A stretch of DNA of 64,000 bases from NCBI GenBank assembly GCA_016647705.1, contig CM028329.1, forward strand, positions 54,391,231 to 54,455,230. Reading direction: 5' to 3'. Within the stretch, counting starts at the first letter, position 1. Each line of letters begins with the position of its first letter. The notes under the pieces were generated by a model, which did no database searches, was not told the origin of the DNA, and worked only from the letters and a program-made list of their open reading frames with translations. Shown piece after piece: positions 26,320-39,130 of the stretch. Origin of the DNA: Eucommia ulmoides (Eukaryota > Streptophyta > Magnoliopsida > Garryales > Eucommiaceae). A program made the position numbers and the translations under genes.

Positions 26320-27561
26320 TGTCCACATATTATTTCTCTAATTTTGATGAATTTAGTGTCTATAATTTTTGTATATTATTTTATTTTAATATTATTTTTT
26401 AATATAATTTCCGTAAATTTGATGTTTCATTATAGAAATGTGAATATATTTTTTCTATAATTTTTGTAAATTTAATATCCATAATTTTCTTATATTATGT
26501 TTTCTCTTTTATATTATTCTTTAATTTATTTTTCATAAATTTAATATATCAATATTATTATTAAATTTAATATTAATATATTATTTCTATAATTTTTGTA
26601 AATTCGATGTCCATAGTTTTTGTATATTATATTTTTTATTTTATATTATTCCTTTAATTTAATTTCTGTAAATTTGATATTTCTATATCATTACTAAATT
26701 TAATGTCCATTCACTATTTTTAAAAATTTCGTAAATTCAATATTCATAATTTTCATCTATTATTTTTTAATCTTTTACACTGTTTCTTTAATTTAATTCT
26801 ATAGATTTAATATTTGAGTATTATTACTAAATTTAATACGCATAAATTATTTCTATAATTTTCATGAAGTTAATGTCCATAATTTCTGTATATTATATTT
26901 CATCTTTTATATTATTCTTTTAATTTAATTTTTATAAATTTAATATTTTTCATTATTCCTAAATTTAATGAAAATATATTATTTCTATGATTTTTGTAAA
27001 TTAAAGTCCATATTTTTCATGTATTATATATTTTTATATTTTTTACTATTTTTTAATTTAATTTTTATAAAGTTTTAAGTATTATTAATAAATTTAATTT
27101 CAATATACTAGTTCTATAATTTTCGTAAATTTAATGTCCATAATTTTTGTATATTATATCTTCTCTTTCATATTATTTCTTTTGTTAAATTTCTATAAAT
27201 TTAATATTTTAGTGTTATTACTTAATTTAATATCCATATATTATTTTTGTAATTTTCGATATGAGATTTTATTATATTATATCTTTATTTTATATGATTT
27301 TTTAATTTAATTTTTCTAAATTTAATGTTTAAAATTATTTCCAAATTCAATGTGCATATATTATTTGTATAATTTTTATAAATTTAATATCTATATTATT
27401 TTTATAATTTTTGTAAATTTAATATAGATAATTTAATATCTGATATATTATTTGTAAATTTTTTGTAATTTTAATATTCATAATTTTTGTATATTATATA
27501 TATATTTTTTATATTATTTTTAATTTAATTTTCATAAATTTAGCTTTTTAAAATTATTTCA
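26320..27561. repeat. Degenerate AT-rich tandem array, about 131-bp unit
   Basis: TTTCTATAATTTTTGTAAATT-like blocks recur at about 26,454, 26,586, 26,715, 26,851, 26,983, 27,113 and 27,245. Each is followed by AATGTCCATAATTTTTGTAT and later TTTAATTTAATTT..TAAATTTAATATTT. The mean spacing is about 131 bp. Copies are poorly conserved and the sequence is almost free of GC. It has the look of an old satellite-like array and no coding potential. Confidence 0.7.
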
Positions 27562-27576
27562 AAATTTTAAATTTTA

Positions 27577-27779
27577 ATGATTTAGTTCAAGCTCAGGGGA
27601 CCACTAGAGGAAGAGGTAGACCTAAGAAGACGTGCGACAAGACTATTAGAATTGATTTGGTGACATTAAATCTGACGGAGGTGATGGCTCTTGATCGATC
27701 TCTGTGGAGTAAATGGATTTATGTAGCCGACCCTACATAAATGGGACAAAGACTTAATTGTTGTTGTTGTTGTTGCACT
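27577..27779 (+). mobile_element. 5'-truncated RTE-type LINE, C-terminal ORF and (TTG)n tail
   Basis: The plus strand encodes ..RGRGRPKKTC, RIDLVTLNLTEVMALDR and LWSKWIYVADPT, then TAA at 27,738-27,740. This matches the C-terminus usual in plant RTE-clade LINE reverse transcriptases (RGRPKKTW..LTE..A.DR..W...IHVADP). The insert ends in a (TTG)5-like tail, also typical of that clade. A 15-bp duplication AAATTTTAAATTTTA flanks it at 27,562-27,576 and 27,780-27,794. Only about 200 bp of the 3' end was inserted, as with abortive LINE integration. It sits inside the AT-rich array. Confidence 0.85.
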
Positions 27780-28031
27780 AAATTTTAAATTTTATTGTCC
27801 ATATACTAATTTTTATAAATTTATACATGTAGAAAAAATATATTATCTCTCATCAATTATACAAAAAACAATTATTCTCTCTCCTCAATCAGGTATAAGA
27901 TATATAAAATTAGAAAAAAGATATATACTTTTTATATCTATGTTAATTTTTTAGATCAACCCAAACCCTTTTTCATCTCTAAAGACAAAGAACAACTAAA
28001 ATTTATTAAGATAATTTGTGTCCATTCATAT

Positions 28032-30010
28032 TGTTGATCCTAAGATATAATTTAATAAACAATTAAGTGTTGATATTTTGGTGAATCTAACGATTTAATT
28101 AAGTGTTTCAGTTAATTAAGTTCCAGTGATAAAGATGCGATGACAAATTATGAATGGATGCTAAATGATGATGACAAAGATGATGAAGAATTAAGAGTTT
28201 GAAGAAATTAGGAAAAACAACTCAGGTGAATTTCAACTCTTAATATCCCAATTAGGAATACACACGGCACAAAAAGTTTTTATTGTTTATGTGTGTTTTG
28301 ATAAGGTGAAATTATTTGCTCATTTGTGTTATTGAAAAGTAATATTTGAAAATGGTTAAAATGGAATTTGAAAAAGTTAGTGGAGCTAATTGAGAAAAGA
28401 AATTAGTTAAAGGGGCGAAAACGGAAATGAGAATGTATTAAAGACGAATTAGAGAAAAGTGTTTAACAATGAGGAGTTGACTGATAAGTTGATCGAAGCG
28501 TATAAGACAAACTTGCTGAATTGATTAGTAGACAGGTAAGTCGACCGATGCAGAGAAATGAAACTCTCTGAATCTCCAAGTCGACCGATAGGTCAACCGA
28601 TGGACGCAAAATATTTGGCTTGGCTACATCCTGAATGGAACGGTCAACTGATGGCGTAGTTTCAGGATATTGAGGATTTCGAATTCATATCTAAAAGTAG
28701 CCATTTTTGGTTGGAATTTGTGAGAGATTTTAAGAATTTTATGATATTTAAGATATGTCACATCTATTATTTAATTCCTATTGATTTGGTTATTAAGTTT
28801 GAATATTTCTCAATTTGGTGCTTAAAATTGTTTCTATTCTATTTAATTGAGATTAAGAAATATTTAGGGGACTTAATTGAGAGCTTTAAAAGTTATAATT
28901 AAGTGAATTGAATAAAAAGAAGTCATAATGATATACGAGGTCTAAGAGAGCATTTAAGTGTCATGATACATGGAAACTAGCCATTAGAGTGCTGATTTAT
29001 TTCCTATATATATAGATTTGCGTTTTTCATATATAAAAAACATAGATTAAGATAGCTTAAAGATTTGAGATCATATTGAGTTGTTCTAAGAGATATCATA
29101 CTGAGATTTTGTGAGAGCTATTCTAAGAGACGATCTTGAGAATCATTAGCAATTAATCTTTGCTGCAATCGGATCTGATTGTTTCTGATTTTTATTGAAA
29201 ATAATATTTTATAAATAATTTATTGAATCAGATTACGTGCTCAATTATTTCCTACCCATCTTTTGTTTAAAATCAGATTTTCAATCTCACACTTTTCTAT
29301 CACTAGATTTCGGATATTAATCGAGTTTTAATTTATCTGGGGTGGTAGAAGTTTCAAGTGAGATAATCTGCTTATCAAATTGTATTGGAGAGTAATGTGA
29401 CAGTTTAAATACCATTGGGGTATTTAATCAAAGGGTAGCCGGCTTCAGTCTCTTCCTATAAAGAGATTGAGGTAGTAATTCTTCTTGGATAGAATTGTTT
29501 TGAGTTAATTTTGTAACGGTTCAATTCTTACTGGGTAAAAGGATATTTGAAGTATTGGTGAGGTTTTGATTTTTTTGCCTTTGTGTTAAAAAGAATTAGG
29601 CTATTCTTTAACCTGTAAAAAGTAGAGGTTTTTCTTTAGCTTGTAAAAAGGATTTTGTAAAGGTTGATTCTGAGCCTGTAAAAAAATCAATGTGAGGGTT
29701 TGGTTCCTACCTGTAAAAGAATCTTGAGTTTAGTGGGTGCGAATCTCCGTGGAGTTCGGAGGACTGGATTAGCCCAGAGTAGCTTGGTGAACTAGGATAT
29801 ATTGGTGCGTACTGCATTGCTTATTTCTTTTATTTTATCTTATGTTGTTTGGGTGTGCACCTAGAGCTTATTACACTTATCCACTACTATAAAGATAATA
29901 ATTAATTTTAAGATAAAATTAATTATTTAATTTTTGAAGTGTTATTATTTGGATTAATTTTTTAGTACTACCCAATTCACCCCCCTCTTGGGTATTCCAC
30001 TAGGCCAACA
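28032..30010 (+). mobile_element. SIRE/Maximus-like copia LTR, probably solo
   Basis: The block begins TGTTGATCC and ends GGCCAACA, giving TGTTG..CAACA inverted ends over 1,979 bp. The interior has features common in these LTRs: GTCGACCGAT repeats near 28,480-28,660, a run of TTGTAAAAAGG / CCTGTAAAA units near 29,610-29,720, and CAATTCACCCCCCTCTTGGG just before the end. No primer site or gag follows at 30,011, so it appears solo. The flanking five bases (CATAT, CTTTT) are not a clean duplication, so loss by recombination between elements is possible. The family name is an inference from sequence style. Confidence 0.6.
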
Positions 30011-30407
30011 CTTTTTATTATATAAATACTAAGATATTATTTCCGCAGCAGGAAATGATTTTTTTTTTCTTCTAACTAAGAGTAAATTTTTGTCCAATTA
30101 TTAATTTTTATTCTAAAAAGTAAGTTCAAGAAAATATTAGCAAATGATATGGTTTAAATTTTTATTTTTGCCTTTCTATTCCATATTAAATTAGCAAATG
30201 ATATGGTTTAATTATCTATGATAGTTAAAAGAAAAACTCTTAGGCCTGCCCGAGCTCATAGAGCACATAATTATTTAAGAAATTATAATTTATTTTAAAC
30301 TATTTTTATTAATTTTTATTTTTTTAAAGTTATATGGATTCCTGAGAGAGCAGCAATTATGTAGAAATTCATATTGTGGTGTGAGCTAATTATTGGATAA
30401 CTCAATT
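30011..30407. other. AT-rich flank of the nested copia element
   Basis: No gene. A direct repeat of ATATTAAATTAGCAAATGATA-like sequence lies near 30,140 and 30,190. The last part matches the flank at 25,930. Confidence 0.4.
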
Positions 30408-30490
30408 ATATAACTTTTCTTATGGGCTTGACCCCTTGACCCATTAAAGTAAATTCCTAACCCTTGGATCTCCCACTTCTCTTATATATA

Positions 30491-32501
30491 TGTACGCTGA
30501 GGATTTACACCCTCGACGTATATGACTACTCGCAAGTATACGAGGTTAAAGTTTTAGTATAGTATGATCGTTAAGATCGGGTTATCCTATCCACAGGGAT
30601 TGATGTTATTACTATCGAATACCGCGTTTGTCGTGACCTAATTTTATCTAGGTGAAAAACAAATGTATTTAATTAATTAAACTAATACTAATATAACTTA
30701 AATTAACTACACTAATATACTAATATGTTTTAGGGTAAATAATTGCCTAGGGATTAACGTGTTTACAAGTACGTGTTCGATCTCGATTTACTCACGTTTA
30801 CGGTGTTCGACCTATTTGATAATCTCGGTACGTAAATTCCACCGCCACATCTCCTGAGTGTAAGACGGGAGAATACATGATTTTGAGTCAGCGAAGAAGT
30901 CCCCCTCAACGTCTTAACGACCCTAAGTCACATGAGTCTCGCTCAACATCATTGATTGGACACAATTCAACTCCTTCCCGGGTTATTAGATCGTCGCGTT
31001 GTATTTACCCTATTGACAATATCTGTTCTAAAACTCCCTCGCCACCTCTCCCGAGTGTAAGACGGGGGATATAACGCAACTTCGAGTCAACGAATGAGTC
31101 TCTCTCAACGTCTTAACGACCCTAGGTCGCGTGAATCTTGCCCCAACGTTATCGATTATCCACAACCCAATTCCCTCCCAGGTTATTGAATCGTGGTATT
31201 TGTTTACCTTAAATAGAATTTGGGATTTATCAAACCCTGTATTCTCTATTTATCTAACTAAGTATGATAAACAAACAATACGATAAACACAGTCAAACTA
31301 CGAAAAACAAACATAAACGCAACACTGAAATCATCAAAACAACATATTTATAAATATACCATTAATCCCTACTACAATCCATATTTAACTCGTGGTCATA
31401 ACCATATAAACAATGAAATCGAGCCAAACATGCTCACATGATCCTAAGATAAAGACATAATAAAAAACAATCGAAGAACATAGCCTCGTCCGAAGATAAA
31501 TCGCTAAAAACGCTCAATGATCGATTCACCATCTTCTCTACTTTGAGATGTGAGCTCCACCTCTAAAATTCCTAAACCCTAGCCTAAATATAGCTTAAGG
31601 TGCCCAAATGGACGGGGGCTTCACAAGGAGGGGAGAGGGAATGGTATTTATAGCCAAAATATCTCAAAATATCTAATAAATATCAAGGCTGTGTTAGGGG
31701 TTTTCGCTTAGGTAGAGGTAGGTCGGTTAACTTTCTGCCGCTTTTCCGCCTAGGCGGTCTAATTATCGCCTAAGCGAAAGAACTGTAGGTTTGCATTTTG
31801 TTTTGACTGTAACGTCTTCATCCGAATCCTGATTGAGGTGATTCAAAAACCTATGGAAAGCTAAGAAAAAGATATACAACTTCCATGTTTTGAGTGTTTC
31901 CAAAATCAGATTGCATCATATCCAAAATAGCCTTGAAGTTACAATACCTGTACCAGCTTTGCAGGTTTGGTGACCGCCTAGGCGAAGAAGTAGGCGGTGG
32001 ACTTGGAAATGTTTCTACTGGGGTTTCTACCCAGGAGGAGGAATTTACTGCCTAGGCGATGGGCTGTCAGTAGCCTTTTGTCATTCTCAGCATCTTCACT
32101 GCCTAGGCAGAGGTCTGGACACCTAGGCTGTGGGCTTCCTTCATATATATGTGATGAAATTTAAAAAAAAACGTGATTATTCAAACTATTTATCTCAGTT
32201 TACCTTTTTTTTTTTTATCACATTTAAACACTGTGATAGTTTCTCATATTTATATTAAAAAAAAATTACAAAAAAATTACAGGGCTATTATTTAAAAAAA
32301 TACTACCAAAAATTAAATAAAAAAATTTAGAAAAATATTACAGCACTATCATAAACTTGAATTTTGTACAAATGTCTAAAAATGGTGATTCAATCTTCAT
32401 TCTTCATTTTCTTTTTCATTAACTTCATCAAGGGAACCTGCAAAAAATGCACATAGCAGTGCATAGAACAAAAATAGCTAATGAAATTTGAAATAAAACT
32501 G

Positions 32502-32545
<44 letters not shown>

Positions 32546-34744
32546 AAACCCCTATACAATGCAAAAAATGCAGAAATTTCAGCTCTTTTTAGCTAATGAA
32601 ATTTCATCTCCTTTTAGCTATAGCTAATGTAGAACAAATCAATGAAGAAATTACCTGCAGAAATCAACAAATCAACAATGTACGGACTTCACTTTAGGAG
32701 ATTCAGCAGGTTACACAAATTAAACCCTGTTTGTTTAGTGTTTCTATTCCCAAACCATAATTCTAGTATAAACATGAGCTTTGAGAATTGAGTTTACCGA
32801 CCAGCTCAATTGTCCGTGTCGTCAATAATGGTTGTTGAGGATATACGAAAAGGTATATTAAACTGTCCATCCGGCATAAATACAAAGTAATGGATTAATT
32901 GTTGTCAGAATACACAACAATTAGATCGCAGACGTAAAACAGAGAAACCAAAATATATTGGAAAAGAGCTAAAGAAGAACGTAATGGAGGGATACAGGAT
33001 GCAAAAGAACCCAAGTCTACCTTGTGTCCTCATTAATTGATAATAAGAAGCAAAATAAGCCACTATGTAACCTAATCTATTCGTGAGCTGACGAAGCACA
33101 CATAAGCTGTATTGGTGTACACATGGTTTGGCATCCTCAAATCGGTAAACGTAAACTTTATTTGGAAAAAATTTTACCCAAAAAAATAAACATTTAAGAC
33201 CCCAATTTTAATCTTTTAGAGGCAAAGCTACTAAAGAAACAGGAACACTAATCATGCATTCCATTCCATCATATACACTACTAGCAAATTGAAATCGTTT
33301 ATAAACTAAGTACTTATTTTGTACACTAAATAGAAAACCCAACTTGGAATAAAATGTAGCAAATCAAGTATCAGTTGCGATGAACAAAAATTAATTCAGA
33401 AACACACTCAACAGATCAGCGAAGAGAGAGGAAGAACGAAAACTTGGATTCAAACCTACTCCTGGACTGTTGTGCTTTATAGGTAGGGGATGCTGTCAAT
33501 AGCTGTGCTTTGAAGGTGGCCTGGAACAAAAACAATCAGATTCATGACGACAGTCAAATTCATAAGATAAACCAAAATTGAAGACTAAAACTAAACTACA
33601 ATAATATAACTCATACAAACACTGAATAGATAACCCGCACCAGGTCCGTCCGATCCCCATGGACCCTATCACTTTTCCCATTGACGACATCCTTCTTCAT
33701 CCAAGCATCAATTGTCGTCGTTGCGGGAGAAGGGGGCCGGACTGGATTGATAGGACCTTTAACAGGCCGAATCTAGCCAAATCGGACCTCGATTGGCTAG
33801 ATCTAGGTGAACGGCAGTGCCGACTCAACGATGTGAACAAATCTAGGATGGATTCTAGGGTTAATCCATCTAGTGAGGATCGAACGATTGGGGAAGAGAG
33901 TGAGGATCGTGCAATTGGATCAACAAATCTAGGGTTAATCCAACCCTAATTAAAAAAATAAATAAATAAATAAACCTAGCAAATACATGAGAGATTGAGG
34001 AAGTATAGTTTAAATCGTTGCTTGGATCTGGTGTTTTTGCTTGAAGATCGTGCGATTAGGAAAGCATTGGGCAACTTGAATGCAAAACTATGAGAAAGAA
34101 GAGAAGAGCGACCTCGAGATCGAGAGAGGCTGGAGAAGACGACGATGGCGATGATTGAAGAAGAAGACAATGGCGACAGTCAGAGAAAAGAGAACGAAGT
34201 GAAAGCCAAAGACGACGATGACAATAAGGCTGAAAGCTTGGTGACAGTGATGGAGAAATATCAGCGATTTCAAGATCTTGAGAGAGAGAAAGAGGCTTCG
34301 ACTGTTAGGGTTGAGCCTTGAGCGATGGCTAGGGTAAAGCATGAAGAGATAATAGAGAATGATGTAAGTGCACATGAAAAGGCAGAAGGAAATTTCAGTA
34401 GGAGCGGGAACGTGAAATTTCTAGCACCTTTTTTTTGGTGGGTTAGTGCAAATACCAATTAATCTCGATTATAAATAAGAACTTTGATAAAACCTACAAC
34501 TTATTATCACGATTTTTTAAAACAGTGAGATAAAAAATATTTTTTATCGCATAATAAATTTTAAGTGAGATTAAATCTCATTCATATTATTATAATCACA
34601 GTTTATTTAAAAACCGAGCTAAATTATATTTACTAAGCGTGATAAAACGTTATTTTTCTTGTAGTGACATAATAAAATACTATATAAACTCTCAAAAACC
34701 AACTTAATTCAGTTTGAAAATACATAGGTAAATCACACCTATCA
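30491..34744. mobile_element. Ty3/gypsy-type solo LTR (family X, copy 1) inside the copia LTR
   Basis: It starts TGTACGCTGAGG and ends ACACCTATCA. A perfect 5-bp duplication ATATA flanks it (30,486-30,490 and 34,745-34,749). Without the CACTA insert it is about 1.7 kb. The opening region (CGCAAGTATACGAGG..TTTAGTATAG..CACAGGGATTG) resembles minus-strand Athila/Tat-type LTR ends. Between 31,730 and 32,130 it carries repeated GCCTAGGCG boxes where copy 2 has GCCGCGGCGG. No internal retroelement sequence is present. A CACTA element interrupts it near the right end. Confidence 0.8.
32150..34666 (-). mobile_element. CACTA transposon, minus orientation, left end lost
   Basis: The right end TTTTTCTTGTAGTG (34,653-34,666) is a CACTA terminus. 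The 180 bp inside it match 8,501-8,700 in inverted orientation. Going inward on the minus strand come a CT-rich leader-like zone (about 34,100-34,340) and short open frames, none recognised. Sub-terminal-like ATCACATTTAAACACTGTGAT is seen at about 32,218-32,240, but no CACTA start is found. Comparison with LTR copy 2 shows about 130 bp of the host LTR missing at the same point, so a deletion probably removed the left terminus. An A43 run lies at 32,502-32,544. Confidence 0.65.
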
Positions 34745-34922
34745 ATATAGTTGTGTATATCATTGTATTCAGTGTATCGTTTTCACAAAATCAATATATT
34801 ATTCATGTTTCCTACTTCTCAATTATCTTAACATGGTATAAAAAATAAGTCTTTCTTGGACTTGTTCTTCCTAATTTTTTTGGTAACCCTAAAGCTTCTG
34901 CCGCCACTTTCCCTTTTCTCCT

Positions 34923-36500
34923 GTGGATTTCGTCGCTACTACAAGCCTCATCACTGCTCCGGTATCAACAACCACCACACCACCACCTTCGTCTTGCAGA
35001 GACGAACACAACGCCACAAAAATCACAGCCACTGAATTATCTACGCACTCTCATGTACCTCCTAGAACCTGTAGCATCACTAGGATTCATTGTCACTTAT
35101 TTTGGTCTCTACTACCTCAACTAGGGCTCCAAATGAATCTCACAATATACTATCAGAACCGTCTCAATGAGACGATTCTAATGACTCAAAAATCAGCCTG
35201 GTCCGATTGCTCACGTGTCCTCACACGCGGCTAGACGCTGCCAATCCTTCTCGCTTGAGATCTACTCGCCATTACTGAAACGTTGTGCCATGTTAGCCCT
35301 AATCAGCCTAGTTAGCACCCATTCAGTATCCACATTAGCGCCACATCAGCATTTGATTGCCACATCATTTGTTGACCTGCGACGTCATTACCCCAGTCAG
35401 CGTACTTTGCCACATCACCAGTTTATTTGAGGTAACCTTTCTTGGATCGCTTTAGGTTTTTTTTGGACAATTTTCTACAAACTTGGTCTAGTTCCTGGGT
35501 TTTTGGACATTCTGATTCTATTTTTGGCCTCTGTTTTGTAGTTTGAGGCTCACATAATATATTTTCTATTATATTCGTGTGGTTCCTACACTAGTTCACC
35601 TGTTTTTTACCCGATTCTTGAAGATTTAATATCGGTTCCTAGACAATTTCAATATTCTAGATCTATCTATGATCTCCGTTTAATCAAATTCGGATTATAC
35701 AGTATAGTTATCTTTATATTGTTGATTCGGTTAATCATAAAGATTTGATCGGTTCATGGGGCTCTCAATTAGTTCTTTACATGTTCCTGGACAATTTCAG
35801 CGTTCTGAATCCATCTGTGAAGAAGTTTTTCTAGGTTTAACAATGATGCCTATGGGTTCTTCGCTCATTATCAATACCAAAGAGGGTTCAGTCCTACCTC
35901 CACTACTGTTACCATGTCTATTGCAGATTTGGTTTCACTCCTCCATCATATCTTCTCCAAAAATAGTACAAACATTTTTCCTACTCTCTTACTTACTGTA
36001 GTTAACTCTTCTTGGTTCTTTGATTAAGTTTGTTGCAAACATATGACATTTGATTCTAATATTTTTTTAACCAAACTCTTCGCTATGAATATTTCTAGTA
36101 TACTACTTATATCAGTCAGGTTTTCACTTTCTCTCTTTATATTCCTGACACATATTTGATTTCGAAACTCACTTAAATATCATGTCTGTTGGGAAACTTT
36201 TTGAATTGGGATTTGAAGTTATATTTTCTAAAAGTAGTTGTCGTGCACAACATCCTTGGATATGAGAAACCCTTGGGACTAGTCATAGAATTGGAGGTCC
36301 ATTCGAGCTCAGTAGTTTATATCTTCTATCTCAAACTCCACTACCACCAAAACTACAACCACATGTCCCTTCATCAACCTATGCAACCTCACCACCACCA
36401 CCACCGTTATCCTCCTTCTCATCATCATCCTTATCTCCATAGCTATCAGTATTTCTATCACTATTTCAAATTTGACATTCTCAGTTAGGCCACACTTCAT
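34923..36500 (+). pseudogene. copia gag and protease region, decayed
   Basis: Lies between the primer site and integrase, where copia gag and protease are expected. The longest open piece (34,923-35,234) is Ser/Thr/Pro-rich and has no clear domain; a His-rich stretch near 36,375-36,430 is low in complexity. No CCHC knuckle or DTGA protease motif is readable, so assignment rests on position. Several frameshifts and stops are present. Confidence 0.45.
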
Positions 36501-36599
36501 CTAACCAACTCAAATCGCTTATCTCTAGCGGTCAGTTAGGTTCAGTTCAGCCTGAGTCTTTTAAATGTATCTATTGCCAACTTGCAAAATAATCAGCCC

Positions 36600-37310
36600 T
36601 ACCTTTCAAAGAGAGTCAGTATATTCTTCTTGCATCATTTGGTCTAATTCATTTTGATATTTGCAGGCCTTTTCCTCATGCCTCAATGGGTAGTTATCGT
36701 TACTTTGTTATTTTTGTGGACGATTACTCTTGATATACATAGTTGTTTCTTATGAAACATCTATCCGAATTATTCCAAATATATTATGAGATTTTCTCTA
36801 TGGTTCAAACTCAATTTTCTAGAAATATCAAAGTTTTTTGCTCACATAATGTAATGGAATACAAGGATCATGTCGTTCTTCACCTACTTCGCAAAAATAG
36901 CTTGCTCCTTTATCGCTCGTGTCCTAGTACATCCCAACAAAATGGACGAGCCGAACGCAAACATAGACATATTCTTAACACAATTTGTGCTTTCCTCATT
37001 TCTTCATCATGTCTTGAGCGTTTTTGATATAATGCTGTCTTCACAGCCATCTACATAATAAACCGTATCCCTTCTGCTACATTCGAGAACCAGTATTCAT
37101 TTGAGCATTTTTTCGGTAATCCTCCCAATTACTCTGAACTCAGAGTCTTTGGTTGCACTTATTTTGTTCTTCTCAAACTACATGAACACAACAAATTGGA
37201 ACCAATGACTCGTCTATGTTATTTTCTTGGATATGGCTTCGAATATAAATGATATCAGTGATGGGATCCCATTTCTAAAACTCTTTGTATCTCTTGACAT
37301 GTCATTTTTT
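36600..37310 (+). pseudogene. copia integrase, decayed
   Basis: Readable pieces in copia order are HFDI..PFPHASMGSYRYFVIFVDDYS (start of the catalytic core), CSHNVMEY (site of the second core Asp, changed), TSQQNGRAERKHRHIL (the QQNGVAERKNRH signature), YIINRIPS, and FGCTYFVLLKLHEHNKLEP..CYFLGYG, which leads out of the domain. They fall in more than one frame and contain stops (for example after VDDYS). The product would insert element cDNA into the nuclear genome; this copy cannot. Confidence 0.85.
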
Positions 37311-37539
37311 GAAAACATCAAATGTTTTCTTCCTTAAGGTCATTTGACATGTTAAACATTAACAACTCCAGATTTGTAATAATCCATCCATTGGGTTATT
37401 TCCTAAGGATACAATTTTAGGTACTGTTGAGTCTACTCCAACACCGCCATTGGAGCCCCGTCCTGCACCTTACGCTAAGTCCACCCTAGAACAACCAGCT
37501 GAACCCACTCCAGAACCACTAGCTGATCTCAGTACTAAT

Positions 37540-38554
37540 TCTCTTTGAAAGAAAGTAATGGACAAAGAATTTGAGGCTCTCACCAAAACTCACACTTGGG
37601 ATATTGTTGATATTCCCCTTGGAAAAACTCTCATTGGGTGAAAATAAGTGTTTATGATCAAAACACTTTTTGATGGTTCTGTTGAACGATATAAAGCCCA
37701 ACTTGTTGCCTAGGGATTTACTCAGGAATATGGATTTAACTATGAAGAGACATTTGCTCCAATAGCGAGACTTACATCTGTCCGTACTATGAAGAGACAT
37801 TTACTCCAATATGGATGTAAAAAATACATTTTTCAATGACAATCTTTTTAAGGAAGTTTATATGCATACCTCTCCTAGCCTAGTTGCCTCTCAAAATTAA
37901 GTTTGTCTCCTTCGTCGTTCCTTATATGGTTTGAAACAATCTCCACGTGCTTGGTTCGTAAAATTCAACACTATCATTCATCAGTTTTGGTTTATCCAGT
38001 GCTTATTATTCGGCCCTGTTTATTCATCGAACTAACAATGGTATTATTCTTCTTTTATTATTTGTGGATGGCATGATTATTACTGGGGATGATATACGTG
38101 GTATTTTAGAATTCAAAAACTTTCTCAGTGGACAATTCGAGATGAAAGATCTTGGCGTGCTCACCTATTTTCTTGGCCTTGAAGTCTCATCTGGTTCAGG
38201 TGGATATTTTCTCTCTTAGGCCAAATATGCCTTGGATATCCTTTCCAAGGCTAGGATCACTAACTCAACCACCACTACTACTCATCTCGAGCCGAATATC
38301 AAACTTACTCCACTCGATGGTTCACCTTTTCAAGATGACACCCTATATCACTAACTGGTTGGGAGTTTGTATACCTCACTATCACTCGCCCCGACATTGC
38401 CTATGCCATTAATCAGGTCAGCCAGTTTTTGTCCGCTTCTCGAACCACTCATTACTCGATTATTCTTTGCATCATTTGGTATGTCAAGGGTACCTTATTT
38501 TATGGACTTAATTTCTCAGCTCAGTTTGGTCCCATCTTACAAGCTTATTTTGAT
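37540..38554 (+). pseudogene. copia reverse transcriptase, decayed and split
   Basis: Readable motifs include MDKEFEALTKTHTWD, RYKAQLVA(stop)GFTQEYG, YEETFAPIARLTSVR, SLYGLKQSPRAW, LLLFVDGMIITGDD (the YVDDMIITG catalytic box with the second Asp replaced by Gly) and DLGVLTYFLGLEV. Frames change several times and the last frame ends at the hAT-like insertion, right after QAYFD. The loss of one catalytic Asp alone would inactivate it. Confidence 0.88.
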
Positions 38555-38733
38555 CAATGTTTTAAAAATTGAACTGGTTGAACCATCGATCGGTCGTGTT
38601 TCTGGTCTGAAAAACAACTAAAACCCGGTTACTCCTAAAAATTGTCTAACTAGTCGATTCGAACCGGTTCTACTGTGAACCGATTAACTGTTCTGATTTT
38701 TGTCAAACCGGTTGGGTTTTCATCATTTTCCAT

Positions 38734-38942
38734 CTTGTAATGGAAAGGGTGTCAAAAGGTAACCTTGGCCAAGGGAGCACTACGGATGGGGTCGCGGATG
38801 ATATCGGTAATCACCCATTTGAGGTTGCCATTCCGGTCATTGAAGTCAAGGTTGCAAAAGCGGGTGGTACCCTTGCGGTGGTAGTGTAGGATTTGAAGAC
38901 GAAACCGACACCCTTACGTTGTGCTCTGATTACATTACCTAT
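38734..38942 (-). pseudogene. RPL8: Captured 5' part of ribosomal protein uL2 (RPL8)
   Basis: On the minus strand the start codon position is ATA (38,940-38,942), followed by [19 protein letters not shown]. After a one-base frame change come [40 protein letters not shown], a stop at an Arg position, and HPFHYK. This follows the N-terminal 70 or so residues of cytosolic ribosomal protein uL2 ([35 protein letters not shown]). The fragment lies within the hAT-like element and is oriented with its own leader and promoter upstream. Start-codon loss, frameshift and stop make it a pseudogene. I recognise it with high confidence because long blocks of residues agree in order. Confidence 0.9.
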
Positions 38943-39130
38943 CTATCTCTACTCTCTCTCTTTCTCTCGTTGTGAGACTAGGGTTGTGGAACGGCTGGTT
39001 GCTGATATAGGGTTTTAAAAGAGAGAGAGCAATTCTGGGCTTTCTGCGAAATTGGGCCACGATAACCCTAAACCTAAAACTAGGAGGTGAATAGAATATG
39101 AGAATAATTATGTTTTTACTCCCAATCTTT
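38943..39130 (-). promoter_or_regulatory. Captured RPL8 leader and promoter with telo box and site II-like motif
   Basis: Directly upstream of the uL2 fragment the minus strand has a GA-rich leader (..CGAGAGAAAGAGAGAGAG), a CAACCCTAGTCTC stretch, and TTTTAAAACCC, which may act as a weak TATA region. Further upstream are TGGCCCA (39,054-39,060 area) and AGGTTTAGGGTTA (39,064-39,076). Telo boxes and TGGGCY site II motifs are hallmarks of plant ribosomal-protein promoters. That the element took promoter plus first exon is an inference from this order. Confidence 0.65.

Noticed and set aside
36309..36500. Met/Val-rich minus-strand frame opposite a His-rich plus frame
   Set aside because: It mirrors a CAC/CAT-rich stretch inside the copia gag-protease region.
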